In this document: positions 30,313-41,481 of the stretch, in pieces
How the letters are laid out: each line of letters begins with the position of its first letter
Numbering within the stretch: the stretch's first letter is position 1
NCBI GenBank assembly: GCA_037042915.1
Contig: CM073201.1
Coordinates: forward strand, 682,001-746,000
Length of the DNA: 64,000 bases
Source of the DNA: Auricularia sp. M13
Lineage: Eukaryota; Basidiomycota; Agaricomycetes; Auriculariales; Auriculariaceae
Direction: 5' to 3'
The notes under the pieces: model-generated
What the model saw: only the letters and a program-made list of their open reading frames with translations
Told to the model about the DNA's origin: nothing
The model's database searches: none
Translations under genes and position numbers: made by a program

Positions 30313-31665
30313 AGCAATTCTCGCTTTTCCAGCGCGCCCCTTCAACGATCATGGCATCTTCCTGGACCCACCAGGAGTCTATCGAGCCCGGGCGCGACCC
30401 TCCTGGGCTGGTGGATCGCGAGAAATCGCAGGTGCGAGTTCCAGACAAAACTGGGACTCCTAGAGCGCACCACCACTCCCCCTCCGCTTCCCTCGCTTCC
30501 ATGGAGCTAGATAACGACCCTGCGCACTCCCCCACGACTCTGCAGCGACTTGGCAGCTTTGTGCGGTCGGGTGTACGCCGGTTGACCCCCAGGAGCACCA
30601 GGAGCACCAGGAACGAGCTGCAGAGCAGGCAGATCACTAGGAAGCGGTCTGACAGCCCTCCTAGACACTCAGGTGCGCCCCAGCCAGTTTCCAAGCGTTA
30701 TAGACGCTCCTCCTTTCGTTCTTCGCATCCTGGGGTCGAGACAAACCAGGAGGCTCGCTTTGCAGCCCCTGGGGACGACCCCTTCGTTTCTGGACTCGAT
30801 TTTCGCGCACACACATCTCCTACATCCCCTCCTGCATTCCACACCATTCCTGGCACCAGAGCGCACTCTGTGCGCGTCCCAGGCTCGTTTTTGCACGAGG
30901 GTGACGTGGCCCCATTGGCTCCGGCCGGAGCGGACCGGTACCGCCTCCAGGAAGCGCCGGAACGCGCAGGAGGAGCCCAGCAGTCCCCTCCAGCCACCCC
31001 AACTCGAGCTGCACACTCTGGTGTGCAGCAGCTGGCTGCACTGACTCCAAACCGCTCAGAACACGCTCCTACCGCTTCAATGCGGCCCACAGTGTCTGCT
31101 CCACGCCCCCTTAGTGCACTGCACACTGGGGACGAGCCTGCTGCACTCACAACATCTGCTGTGCGCTCTGGGGTGTCCAAGGATGCCCTGGGCGCAATTC
31201 CGGCTCGTTCAACGGGCATTGGTATCGATGACCGGCTGGGGGCGTCAGGAAAGGTCGATGGGCTCGTCCTCGAGCAGGGCGCCGCATATCGAGCCACTAG
31301 CTCACCTGCTGCGCCCAAAACCGTCGAAACGAGTTCAGACTCACCAGAACAGGCTGAGGGAGCATCCAGAATGCAGGGCCTCGTTCCCACCGCTTCTGGA
31401 CGCGCTCCTCGAGTTGCTGCACATGGCAGCGGCTCAGATCGCGCCCCATCGGTCAGAAATGACTGGGGTGTCGACTCAGCTCCTGAAGAGCCTCAATCGG
31501 CGCATAACTGGGGCAGTTCTGCCCCAGGTGAACCACAGGCAACCAAGTTGTCTTCTGCTGCAACAAAGTTGCCCTATGCTCGCCCTAGCACCTCAATCCC
31601 CCAAGGGGCGACTATGTCAGTCTGTGGTGACGAGGACATGCAGTCTGTGCACTCAGTTCAGGACT

Positions 31666-31674
31666 GGAGGGCAC
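31666..31674. repeat. 9-base target-site duplication, left copy
   Basis: GGAGGGCAC is repeated at 33351-33359. The uninterrupted LINE at 44310-44330 (minus strand) has it once, which proves the insertion. Confidence 0.95.
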
Positions 31675-33350
31675 GGACCCCTAGAAAACCGTGCGCAGGG
31701 TCCGTGCGCATCCGTGCGCAAGAATATCCGTGCGCAGAACTTCCGTGCGCAGGGTTAGAACTTTCGTGTGCATGAGTTTAACTTTCGTGCGCAGGGTCCA
31801 AATGTCCGTGCGCACTTTTCAAAATCCGTGCGCAGGGTCCTGGTCATCCGTGCGCATGAAATGTGCTTTCGTGCGCAGTTTTCACAATCCGTGCACAGGC
31901 TCCTGATATCCGTGCGCAGCTTTCACAATCCGTGCGCAAAGTACAAAATCCGTGCGCAGTGTGAAAAACATCAAAAATCTTTTGAAGATGTATATCATAG
32001 ATGTATTTATGGCACTGTGTGCATTAATAGAGGTGCACATCTCTAGTGTCAACTATTTTAGATAAACTACTGTGCTACATAATTTGTTCGAAATTTCACT
32101 TCCACGTTAGTACAGGATCAGAAGTATTCAGCCAGCATGTCGGTTTGTGTTCTAAGCTGATTTCCTGAAGAGGCTCTAAGTAGGTACTCATAACTCAAAA
32201 GATGTTACCCTCATGCAGTTATGTTATGTTAGGTTAGATTAAGCTTGCTAAGGTCAGAACTTATGTTATTTTGGTTCATGAATTCAGGAGTAATATCCTT
32301 TGCAGCCTGAGTAACCATGATTCACTCATCTACTAATAGATTCTAAGCCCTGATCCCAGTTTGGTCAAAAAATCTCAAATGAATTGTCTGGGTCAAGGAG
32401 AGACGAGACACGTGTTTTGGGCCGTGGAGTGGACCTGGAACAAGCCAAAGTTTGCTGTGTCTGCTCCACCACCTCTGTACCAACTTTCCTGCATCACACC
32501 ACCATCCCGTCCCTTCAGATCTTCTTGTTGATTAGATGGGTTCCAACCTCATCCTCACCATGCCATCTCACAGAGGGACTTGCACGCCCACACCATATTA
32601 TACTCAAGTTGCTAGGATGTATTTTCTGTAGTTTGGATTAGTGGTTAACATGTACATGTTCTTAATGGATTCGAAACACCCTCAGTTCAAATCCAGTCAT
32701 AGACATCCATTTTGTGGCACTCTACCTGTGTTTACTACATTCTGTAGTGTATTAACAAACTGTACTTGAGCAGTCAATTGCAACAAGACTTATGGAAATT
32801 GTTGGTGTTTGTTAATGAACTTCAATGAGTTCAATCAAGTCGCCTAAATGTGCCAAAGTGAAAAAAATAATGCAGTTGTGCTTTATACAGAATCCGTGCG
32901 CAACACACAAAATCCGTGCACAGTGTAAGCATGTCCGTGCGCATGTCTACCATGTCCGTGCGCATGATTCTAACATCCGTGCGCAGGGTCCAAAATGTCG
33001 TGCGCACAAAATCACAATCCGTGCGCAGTCCTCCTTCATCCGTGCGCACCGATTTACAATCCGTGCGCATGATTTCAACTTTCGTGCGCAGTGTGAAAAA
33101 TCCGTGCGCAGTCCGTGCGCATCCGTGCGCAACATGCGCAACATGCGCGCGGAACTTGAAACCAGTAATTTGACAATATCTTGGCCAGTTTTTAAGGTTT
33201 GATAGGTTTGTGCACACAGACATGTGCGGGTAGGTGTAAGCTACTGGAATGACCTTCAACAATCATTCTAGGATGTCTGAACAGTCTTCTAGGGCAGGAT
33301 TACTGCTGCGCACGGACCTCGCGCACGTGCGCACGATTTTCTCGTGACCC
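31675..33350. mobile_element. Complete non-autonomous Mutator-like element
   Basis: 1676 bases flanked by the 9-base TSD GGAGGGCAC (31666-31674, 33351-33359). The ends form imperfect inverted repeats: left GGACCCCTAGAAAACCGTGC, right (minus strand) GGGTCACGAGAAAATCGTGC, sharing AGAAAAnCGTGCGCA. Two subterminal arrays of TCCGTGCGCA decamers (31689-31966 and 32890-33150) are in the same orientation with irregular spacing. The middle is AT-rich, has no transposase and includes a tRNA-like segment. The 9-base TSD is typical of Mutator-like elements; the family is otherwise unassigned. Confidence 0.88.
32630..32705 (+). repeat. tRNA-like A/B-box segment inside the Mutator-like element
   Basis: TGGATTAGTGGTTAA (box A-like) and AGTTCAAATCC (box B-like) lie about 55 bases apart. 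The arms do not give a cloverleaf, so it is not a tRNA gene. Confidence 0.4.
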
Positions 33351-33359
33351 GGAGGGCAC
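33351..33359. repeat. 9-base target-site duplication, right copy
   Basis: Exact partner of 31666-31674. Confidence 0.95.
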
Positions 33360-34953
33360 AGAATGTGCCAGCCAACTTGGGCTGTCTGCCAGACGGCACA
33401 CCACTTGAGGAGGCAGTCAATGACATCAGGTCTGACCTGCAGCACCTCATTGCACGTGCCACTGCAGTCAATGCGGCTGTCTGGAACCAGGAAGACCAGT
33501 ACTGGCGCTGGGCAGACCTGTGGACAGCAGAGCGTGTCACTGAGCTTGCCAGAGTCATGTGCTCTTCGGCAGCTGCAGGAGAAGCAGAGCAACACTTTGG
33601 GTACTTGTCCTGCCCACAGCCCACACTCCTTGACACCCTTGTCTCGGATATGGCCGAGGTCAAGCGCAACATTGCCTTCCTCACTGCCCAGCAAGCCTCT
33701 GCGCCTTCAAGTGCCCAACAGCAGCAGCCTGCAGCAGCAGCTGCTCCCACAGCTGCTCCTGCAAAGGCAACTGCGCCTGGCCGCTCGTATGCGTCACGTG
33801 CTGCTCAGCCAGCTGCCAAAGGCACTGTGGTGCCTGCCCGACCCAGTGCGGTGCCAAAGCCACCTCCTACCAATGGTCGTGCGCGCCACCACCCAGGTCG
33901 TCTCATCCTGAGCGTCCGTGCCACCCCTGAGCTCACTGCTCATGTGCGCAACAATGCGAGCCGCTTGCGCGCCGCAGTGAACACTGCGCTTGCTCCTCAC
34001 AAGAGCAAGTCGCCTGCCAAGCTCCCACTTCGTGTCACAAGTGTGGACACCACCGCCTCTGGCAACATTGTGGTGGTTGCGGCAGATGGGCTGACCTCAG
34101 CAGATCTGGTTGAACATGGAGATGCAATTGCGTCTGCCATCGTGCCAGACTCTGGCTCATTCATCAAGGCGTCTCGCGACGAACCTTGGCACCAAGTGCT
34201 AGTCAATGGTGTCTCGACTCAAGTTCATGACATTGACGGACTGCCCACTGGGCAAGACCTCCTCTCAGACATTGTCGAGTTCAACACTCACAAGTTTGAC
34301 TGGGCCACCATGCCACGCTGGCTGGGAAGTGCAGCAGACCTTGCTGGCAAGAGCTCAGGCTCTGTCATTTTGGCATTCCTGAGTGAGGCAGATGCTCGCT
34401 ATGCAGTTGAGCATGCAGTCAGTGTCTTTGGACGCCTCTGCTCAGTTCGCTACTTTGAGGACATGCCTCGTCTGCGCACCTGTGACAGGTGTTGCAGCCT
34501 TGACCACACTGCTCGCATTTGCGACAAGCCCATGCGCTGTGGAGTCTGCAGTGCCAGCACCCACACCACTGCCAACCACACTTGCGAGCAGATGGAGTGC
34601 GAGTTCTACAGCTCTGCACATGCACCTGGAACTCACTGCGAGCACACTCAGCTCAAGTGCCCTCACTGTGGTGGGGCACATGTTGTGCGCGACTCCCAGT
34701 GCAAGATTTGGCAGCGGCGTCGCATGGCGCTACGCAAGCCCAGACATGATGCACCCAAGGCTGCAACTGCGCCCAAGCTGCGCCGCACCAAGAGCAGAGT
34801 TGCACTTGGTCCCAAGGCCAATGTGTCTGGCAGCAATGCCGTCCCTCTGGGGACTAACTCTCGCTAAGAGGCAGACGCCGCGGCCAAGGCTGCAGCAACT
34901 GCAAGCAGCACTCGTGACAAGCCCAACACACCTGCGCCTGACACTGAGTCTGC

Positions 34954-37900
34954 ATGACAGACACCACTCGCCCCATTTGTGTCTCCATGACCAATGTGCG
35001 ACGTCTCAATGACTCGCAGTCTGCACTCTTCACTCCTGGCTCCCATTATGGGACCCCTCTTGCATCTAATATTTATCTGGTCACTGAACCGTGGTGGCGC
35101 GTCGGTGATGATCCAGACGAGCCACACTACTCTGTCAAAGAACCAGCAGGCATGTATCCCATCCTGCCAGTTCAAGTAGTGCCTGCTCTTGAGAGGCCAC
35201 GTGTCTTTGCCTATGCGTCTGCGACGCGGCGTGACTTTGAAGTATTTAACCGCTATGACCTTGCCCAAGATCTTGACTTTCTCATTCTTGAGATTCGTCA
35301 AGGGAGGCGTCCAGCGTTCTTACTTGTCCTCATGTACAATGAGGATGCTCCTGAGGGGGCTGAGCGACTTGGCCGCACTTTTGCGCGCTTCAAGCTCATT
35401 GACCTTCCAGACATGCCAATTGCCATTGCCATGGATGCAAATGAACACCACCATGTGTGGGATTTGTTTACAGCCAACCCCTCTCGAGGGGGTGAGCAGA
35501 TGCTGGAGTGGATGGAGGAGCATGGATTCTCTGTGCTCAACAGTCCTGATGTGGCCACTTGGCGCAAGGACAACCAATCCCAGTCCTCTGTTCTGGACTT
35601 GGTGTGACAGAATGATCAAATGGCTGCACTTCGTCTGCTGCAAGACTTTGCGGTGTCAGATGACGTCCATGACTTCTCTGACCATCACACTGTCTCCTGG
35701 GTCTTTGACCTGGGTGCTGAGGATGTGGACCTTGGTTCTGGAGCCAGCTACAACTTCAAGCATGCAGATGAGGCCGATTTCAAGGCAGAGTTTCGCTCTC
35801 GCCTGGATGGCCATGCAGCAGTGTTTGCAGAGCTGCAAAGTGCTCCCAAGCACACTCGCAACACTGGGCTCCTAGAGCGCACTGCAGCAGCACTCCATGA
35901 CGCTCTCAATGGTGCCACTCAGGCCAAGGTGCCCAAGAGGAGACCCTCTAAGCACTCTCAGCCCTGGTGGACTCCTGCACTCACCCAGAGCTTGCAGAAG
36001 ATGCGAGATGCAGAGAGAGCTGCACAGGACTTTGCAAGGCGCATGCGCCGCTCCAATGCAATCCTGACTGCAACTGCAGCCAAGGAGCGCAACTACCATC
36101 GTCGCCAGGTAAAGCGCACCAAGCGTGACTACTGGAACAAGGTAGTGGAGGATGCCACTGTGGATGACATCTGGGACATGCGCAAGTGGTCCCAGGGACG
36201 TCGGGGGTACCGTTCTCCTGACATTCGTCGCCCAGATGGCACCTTTGCGCGCACTCATGCTGAGAAGTGTGATGCACTGCGCGAGACCTTGTACCAGCGC
36301 CCTCCTCACATAGAGGGCCTGGACGAGCCAGACCTGACCACACCACACCCAGAAGACATTCCCTACAGGGAGGTCACTCTGGAGGAGGTGAGAGAAGGCA
36401 TCTTTGGACCTAATCCCCAGAAAGCACCTGGTGATGAGGGAGTTCCCTACACTGGATTGCGCTGGGCTTGGGATGTGGCACAGGAGGAGATCTATCTTCT
36501 CATTGCGCGCTGTGCTCTTTGGGGCTACCACCCTCGCCGCTGGAGACGAGCCATTGCATATGTGCTCAAGAAAGCTGGCAAGACTGATTGGTCTAATCCA
36601 AGGTCTTCCAGGCTGATTACCTTGCTTGTCTGCTTGGGAAAAGTCTTGGAGCGCATTCAGGCAAAGCGCTTGACCTACATGGCATCTGCCATGGGTCTTG
36701 TGCACCCCAACCAGTTTGGGGCCATGCCTGCGTCCTCCACTGTGGATGCTGCTCTGTGCTACACTCATGATGTGCAGACTGCTCGTGACAAGGGTTTGGT
36801 GACTAGTTCACTGACCTTTGACATCAAGGGCTACTTTGACTTTGTCAACCACCAGCGTCCGCTGCTGGTCCTGCGAGAGAAGCGTGTGCCTCTGCCCATT
36901 GTGCAGTGGGTTGCATCCTTCTTGCAGGACAGAGAGGCATCCATCTGCATGGATGGTAGAGTCAGCAGCTGTAAGCCAGTTGAGAATGGAGTACCTCAGG
37001 GCTCTCCAGTCTCTGGCATTCTCTCTGCCTTCTACTCCACTGGGCTCATTGAGTTCATGCAGAAGAGGCGAGCTGCCCGCGAGGCAGAGATGCGCCAGCT
37101 CAATCCCACATTTGTGGCACCCACCCTCTTCCTCTATGTGGATGATGGGAGATGCACTGTGCACTCTGACAGCCTGGAGCTGAACACTGCTGAGCTGCGC
37201 TTCTGCTTCTGCATTATTCGGGAGTGGTTCAACCTGGCAGGTCTTCAGCCTGACCTGGACAAGTGTGAGCTTATGCACCACACCTGGCGTCGCAAGGATG
37301 GCTCCTTTGCTGACATTGCTGCCAATGATGACTTGGCCATGGCCTACACTGATGCTCAGGGCCAGGTTGCTCGCCTGCGCCCTCTCCCAGTTGTATGCTG
37401 GCTGGGTATCTTCTTTGACCCCAAGTTGACCTATCGCGCCCATGTGGACAAGGCCTGTGCCAAGGCGCGCAAGGAAGCCATGGGATTGCGCATGCTGGCC
37501 AACACTGTGCGTGGTCTCCACCAGGGACACATGCGCAGGCTGTACATCTCCTGCATTCTCCCCATCCTCCTCTATGCTTCACCAGTGTGGTGGATGCAAA
37601 GGGCATGGCAAGCTGAGAAGCTCATGCGTGTGCAGAACTTGTGTCTGCGCATGATCTGTGCTGTCTTCAAGACTTCGCCCATTTATGCTCTGGAGTTGGA
37701 GGCAGCCATTCCACCTATTCATTTGGTGCTAGACAAGGCCGATGACCTTGCTGCTGCTCGCCTGCACAAGTTGGGGCCTTACAGTCCTGTCTTGCAGCGC
37801 CTGCACCCTGCCTGGCACCAGTCTCCAATGGAGAAGCCACCAGTGGTTCACAAGCGTGGTCAAACTCGCTCCTCTCTTCGCTACCTTGCCAAGCTCACCT

Positions 37901-38982
37901 CACCTGGCAATGAGCGCATTGAGCCCTTCCACATTGCCCCATGGGCCATTTCTCTGCTTGCAGCTTTTCCAGGTCGCATCCACCTCAGGCCTGTGCCAAA
38001 GGGTGTGAGCAAAGCTGATGCTGCAGAGTCCCATGTCAGACTTGTGCAGATGCTGGAACTCAGCTCTGCAAACCTGCTGATCTACACTGATGGTTCCCTT
38101 TTAGACACTCCAACTGGTCGCAGGACTGGTGCAGCTTTTGTGACCTACCTGGAGGGTCAGGAGCAGTCTTGCGGTCGCATCCCCATGGGGTCCCAGGCTG
38201 AGGTCTATGATGCTGAGATGCATGCCCTCTCTGCTGCCAGGGACCATGTTGCGCATTACATGGACTTGCCCATGGGCTCGGCCTCCCACCTTCACTTCTT
38301 TGCTGACAACTCTTCGGCTGTTGAGGCCATTGTCAAGGAGCGTCCTGCTTCTGCCTAGCAGTTTTCTATTTCTTTCTGCGAGCATGCTCGTGACTTCCTT
38401 GCTGCTGATGCTTCTCATGAGGTGACCATCTCTTGGGTCCCCAGCCATATTGGCATAAGGGGCAATGAGCGTGCAGATGAGGTAGCCAAGGAGGCAGCTC
38501 GCATGCAAGGTCCCTCATGGGCCACTGTGTCCCACCTCAAAAGACGCGCCAAGGAGCGTGTCATGGAGACTTGGATAGAGGAGTGGGCAGAGTCACCTCC
38601 TCGGGGTTTGTATGCCAGGGCAGCCTATGGGCCACCCAAGAGGCGCCCTCCACCTCACTTTGGTGAGCTGCCTCGCCGTCTTTATGGACTGGTTATGCAG
38701 TGCCGCCTTGGACATGCGTTCATGGGCGAGTACTATCAGCGCCATGTTCCCACTGAAGATGTGACTTGCCCTTGTGGACACCACTTGCAGACACGCGATC
38801 ACATGCTTAGAGATTGCAAGCGCCATGACAAGCACTATCACCACTTTGCCTCCTTCAAGCCTGACTTGCTTGGGACGCATGCGCTACTCAGTACGCACAA
38901 GGGCATCTCTGCCTTGGCCAAATTCATTCACTCGTCAGGTGCGTTCACCAAAGCTGGTGAACCACCGCCGCAGGACCCTTAG
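34954..38982 (+). pseudogene. LINE A ORF2: endonuclease, reverse transcriptase, RNase H
   Basis: The ATG at 34954 overlaps the ORF1 stop (ATGA). The N-terminal endonuclease/exonuclease/phosphatase-type domain shows MTNVRRLNDSQ, AMDANEHHHVWDLF, SVLDLV and DFSDHHTVSW. RT: NPQKAPGDEGVPYTGL, RLITLLVCLGKVLERI, TFDIKGYFDFVNH (motif A), NGVPQGSPVSGILSAF (B) and LFLYVDDGRC (C). RNase H: LLIYTDGSLL, AEVYDAEMHALSAA, FFADNSSAVEAI and HIGIRGNERADE. A CPCGHHLQTRDHMLRDC zinc motif near the C-terminus is usual for this group. Two stops interrupt it: TGA at 35605-35607 (TGG in the minus copy) and TAG at 38356-38358 (CAG in the minus copy). Everything else is open, so inactivation looks recent. The protein would nick target DNA and prime reverse transcription there. 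Confidence 0.9.
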
Positions 38983-39426
38983 GGTTGGGAGGACCATGAG
39001 CTGCGCCGTGGCTCCACATGGCTTTGACCATGTTGCGGTGCGCCTTTGTCTGTAGGCTACAGCCCCACCCATCCAGACTCTGCCCTCTACCCTCTATCAG
39101 TCTCTAAGATACTTTTCTTGAGTGTCTCAAGAGATACACCCACAGTGGCCCTAAAGGGCCACATGCAGCTGTTTACTTGCTAACATCTGCTTGCTTATTG
39201 GCGAGCTGGTCACTTCATGTGCTGATGAGGCGCATGAAGTTATGGTATGTTTGTATATTTTTATTTATTCTATGCCCCTATGCCCCTATACCCCTATGAG
39301 ACTGCGCTCACAACTTTGTTACACCCAGAATCCACACCAGTTTGCACTAGATCCCTCTACACCCCTGTTACGACCCCCCCTTGCCTGCCCCATGTTGACC
39401 CATTGGAATGTACTTTGTACAGACCA

Positions 39427-39495
39427 CAGCGTCTTGGCTCTGTATTTGTAGCCTGCTTACGCTGTCTAAAATTCAAGAATTTCTCTCTCTCTCTC
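39427..39495 (+). promoter_or_regulatory. Conserved 3' stem-loop and (TC)n tail of LINE A
   Basis: ACAGCGT pairs with ACGCTGT, and inside it GGCT pairs with AGCC, giving a two-tier stem-loop just before the TCTAAAATTCAAGAA and (TC)n end. The same structure is at the 3' end of every LINE A and LINE B copy in the window (near 18320-18410, 25270-25340, 27653-27730, 43680-43750, 44160-44244, 56548-56625). It is probably the RT recognition site. Confidence 0.7.
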
Positions 39496-41481
39496 ACATA
39501 TGCAATGGCTCGTCTCCAGCGACGAGGGTGGTAGCCCCAAAGAGCACAGCGCGCAATGAGAAGATAGATCTCCTCCTGTGCCACATCCCAAGCCCAGAGC
39601 AACCCAGTGTAGGGAACTCCCTCATCACCAGGCGCTTTCTGGGGGTTAGGTTCAAAGATGCCTTCTCTCACCTCCTCCAGAGTGACCTCCCTGTAGGGAA
39701 TGTCTTCTGGGTGTGGTGTGGTCAGGTCTGGCTCGTCCAGGCCCTCTATGTGAGGAGGGCGCTGGTACAAGGTCTCACGCAGTGCATCACACTTCTCAGC
39801 ATGAGTGCGCGCAAAGGTACCATCTGGGCGACGAATGTCAGGAGAACGGTACCCCCGACGTCCCTGGGACCACTTGCGCATGTCCCAGATGTCATCCACA
39901 GTGGCATCCTCCACTACCTTGTTCCAGTAGTCACGCTTGGTGCGCTTTACCTGGCGACGATGGTAGTTGCGCTCCCTGGCTGCAGTTGCAGTCAGGATTG
40001 CATTGGAGCGGCGCATGCGCCTTGCAAAGTCCTGTGCAGCTCTCTCTGCATCTCGCATCTTCTGCAAGCTCTGGGTGAGTGCAGGAGTCCACCAGGGCTG
40101 AGAGTGCTTAGAGGGTCTCCTCTTGGGCACCTTGGCCTGAGTGGCACCATTGAGAGCGTCATGGAGTGCTGCTGCAGTGCGCTCTAAGAGCTCAGTGTTG
40201 CGAGTGTGCTTGGGAGCACTTTGCAGCTCTGCAAACACTGCTGCATGGCCATCCAGGCGAGAGCCAAACTCGGCCTTGAACTCGGCCTCATCTGCATGCT
40301 TGAAGTTGTAGCTGGCTCCAGAGCCAAGGTCCACCTCCTCAGCACCCAGGTCAAAGACCCAGGAGACAGTGTGATGGTCAGAGAAGTCATGGACGTCGTC
40401 TGACACCGCAAAGTCTTGCAGCAGACGAAGTGCAGCCATTTGGTCATTCTGCCACACCAAGTCCAGAACAGAGGACTGAGAGTAGTTGTCCTTGCGCCAA
40501 GTGGCCACATCAGGACTGTTGAGCACAGAGAATCCATGCTCCTCCATCCACTCCAGCATCTGCTCACCCCCTCGAGAGGGGTTGGCTGTAAACAAATCCC
40601 ACACATGGTGGTGTTCATTTGCATCCATGGCAATGGCAATTGGCATGTCTGGAAGGTCAATGAGCTTGAAGCGCGCAAAAGTGCGGCCAAGTCGCTCAGC
40701 CCCCTCAGGAGCGTCCTCATTGTACATGAGGACAAGTAAGAACGCTGGACGCCTCCCTTGACGAATCTCAAGAATGAGAAAGTCAAGATCTTGGGCAAGG
40801 TCATAGCGGTTAAATACTTCAAAGTCATGCCGCGTCGCAGACACATAGGCAAAGACACGTGGCCTCTCAAGAGCAGGCACTACTTGAACTGGCAGGATGG
40901 GATACATGCCTGCTGGTTCCTTGACAGAGTAGTGTGGCTCGTCTGGTTCATCACCGACGCGCCACCACGGTTCAGTGACCAGATAAATATCAGATGCAAG
41001 AGGGCTCCCATAATGGGAGCCAGGAGTGAAGAGTGCAGACTGCGAGTCATTGAGACGTCGCACATTGGTCATGGAGACACGAATGGGGCGAGTGGTGTCT
41101 CTCATGCAGACTCAGTGTCAGGCGCAGGTGTGCTGGGCTTGTCACGAGTGCTGCTTGCAGTTGCTGCAGCCTTGGCCGCGGCGTCTGCCTCTGAGCGAGA
41201 GTTAGTCCCCAGAGGGACGGCATTGCTGCCAGACACGTTGGCCTTGGGGCCAAGTGCAACTCTGCTCTTGGTGCGGCGCAGCTTGCGCGCAGTTGCAGCC
41301 TTGGGTGCATCATGTCTGGGCTTGCGCAGCGCCATGCGACGCCGCTGCCAGATCTTACACTGGGAGTCGCGCACAACATGTGCCCCACCACAGTGAGGGC
41401 ACTTGAGCTGAGTGTGCTCGCAGTGAGTTCCAGGTGCATGTGCAGAGCTGTAGAACTCGCACTCCATCTGCTCGCAAGTGT
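39496..41481 (-). mobile_element. LINE A fragment, minus strand: ORF1 end, endonuclease, RT N-terminal part
   Basis: Reverse-complement match to 34578-36563 of the full-length copy. ORF1 residues CEQMECEFYSSAHAPG to TPAPDTESA end in TGA overlapping the ORF2 ATG (41105). ORF2 runs open through the endonuclease (DLVWQNDQ, with no stop) to RRWRRAIAYV at 39497, where the (TC)n tail of the full-length LINE abuts. It is the middle part of the older minus-strand element. Confidence 0.85.

Larger units (their letters stand above)
30501..34957 (+). pseudogene. LINE A ORF1 (gag-like RNA-binding protein), interrupted
   Basis: The likely start is MELDNDPAHSPTTLQ (30501); MEQFSLFQRAPS at 30309 is an alternative. 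A long Ser/Pro/Ala-rich region runs to VHSVQDWRA, where a 1676-base element plus 9-base TSD (1685 bases) interrupts. Coding resumes at 33359 in the matching frame (RAQNVPANLGCLPD). It continues with a coiled or structured region, an RRM-like stretch (RLILSVRATPELTAHVRNNA, SGSVILAFLSEADARYAVEH) and Cys/His knuckles (CDRCCSLDHTARIC, CGVCSASTHTTANH, CPHCGGAHVVRDSQC). A TAA at 34865 replaces the TCA present in the minus-strand copy. The original stop is TGA at 34955-34957, overlapping the ORF2 ATG. Confidence 0.8.
30271..39495 (+). mobile_element. Full-length LINE A (Tad1-like non-LTR retrotransposon)
   Basis: About 7.5 kb without its nested insertion. The 5' end is AGCTTCTTGAACTC, followed by ORF1 (gag-like), ORF2 (endonuclease, RT, RNase H, Cys/His), a roughly 450-base 3' region and a (TC)n tail at 39482-39495. 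The clade assignment rests on layout (apurinic endonuclease plus RNase H plus fungal host) and has not been tested phylogenetically. It lies between two parts of an older minus-strand LINE A and is itself interrupted at 31675-33350. At least three nonsense codons (34865, 35605, 38356) make this copy non-autonomous. Confidence 0.88.

Noticed and set aside
28139-30694. A single 851-residue minus-strand gene
   Set aside because: The part beyond 30270 is antisense through the 5' region of the neighbouring LINE; only 30270-28139 is LINE ORF2.
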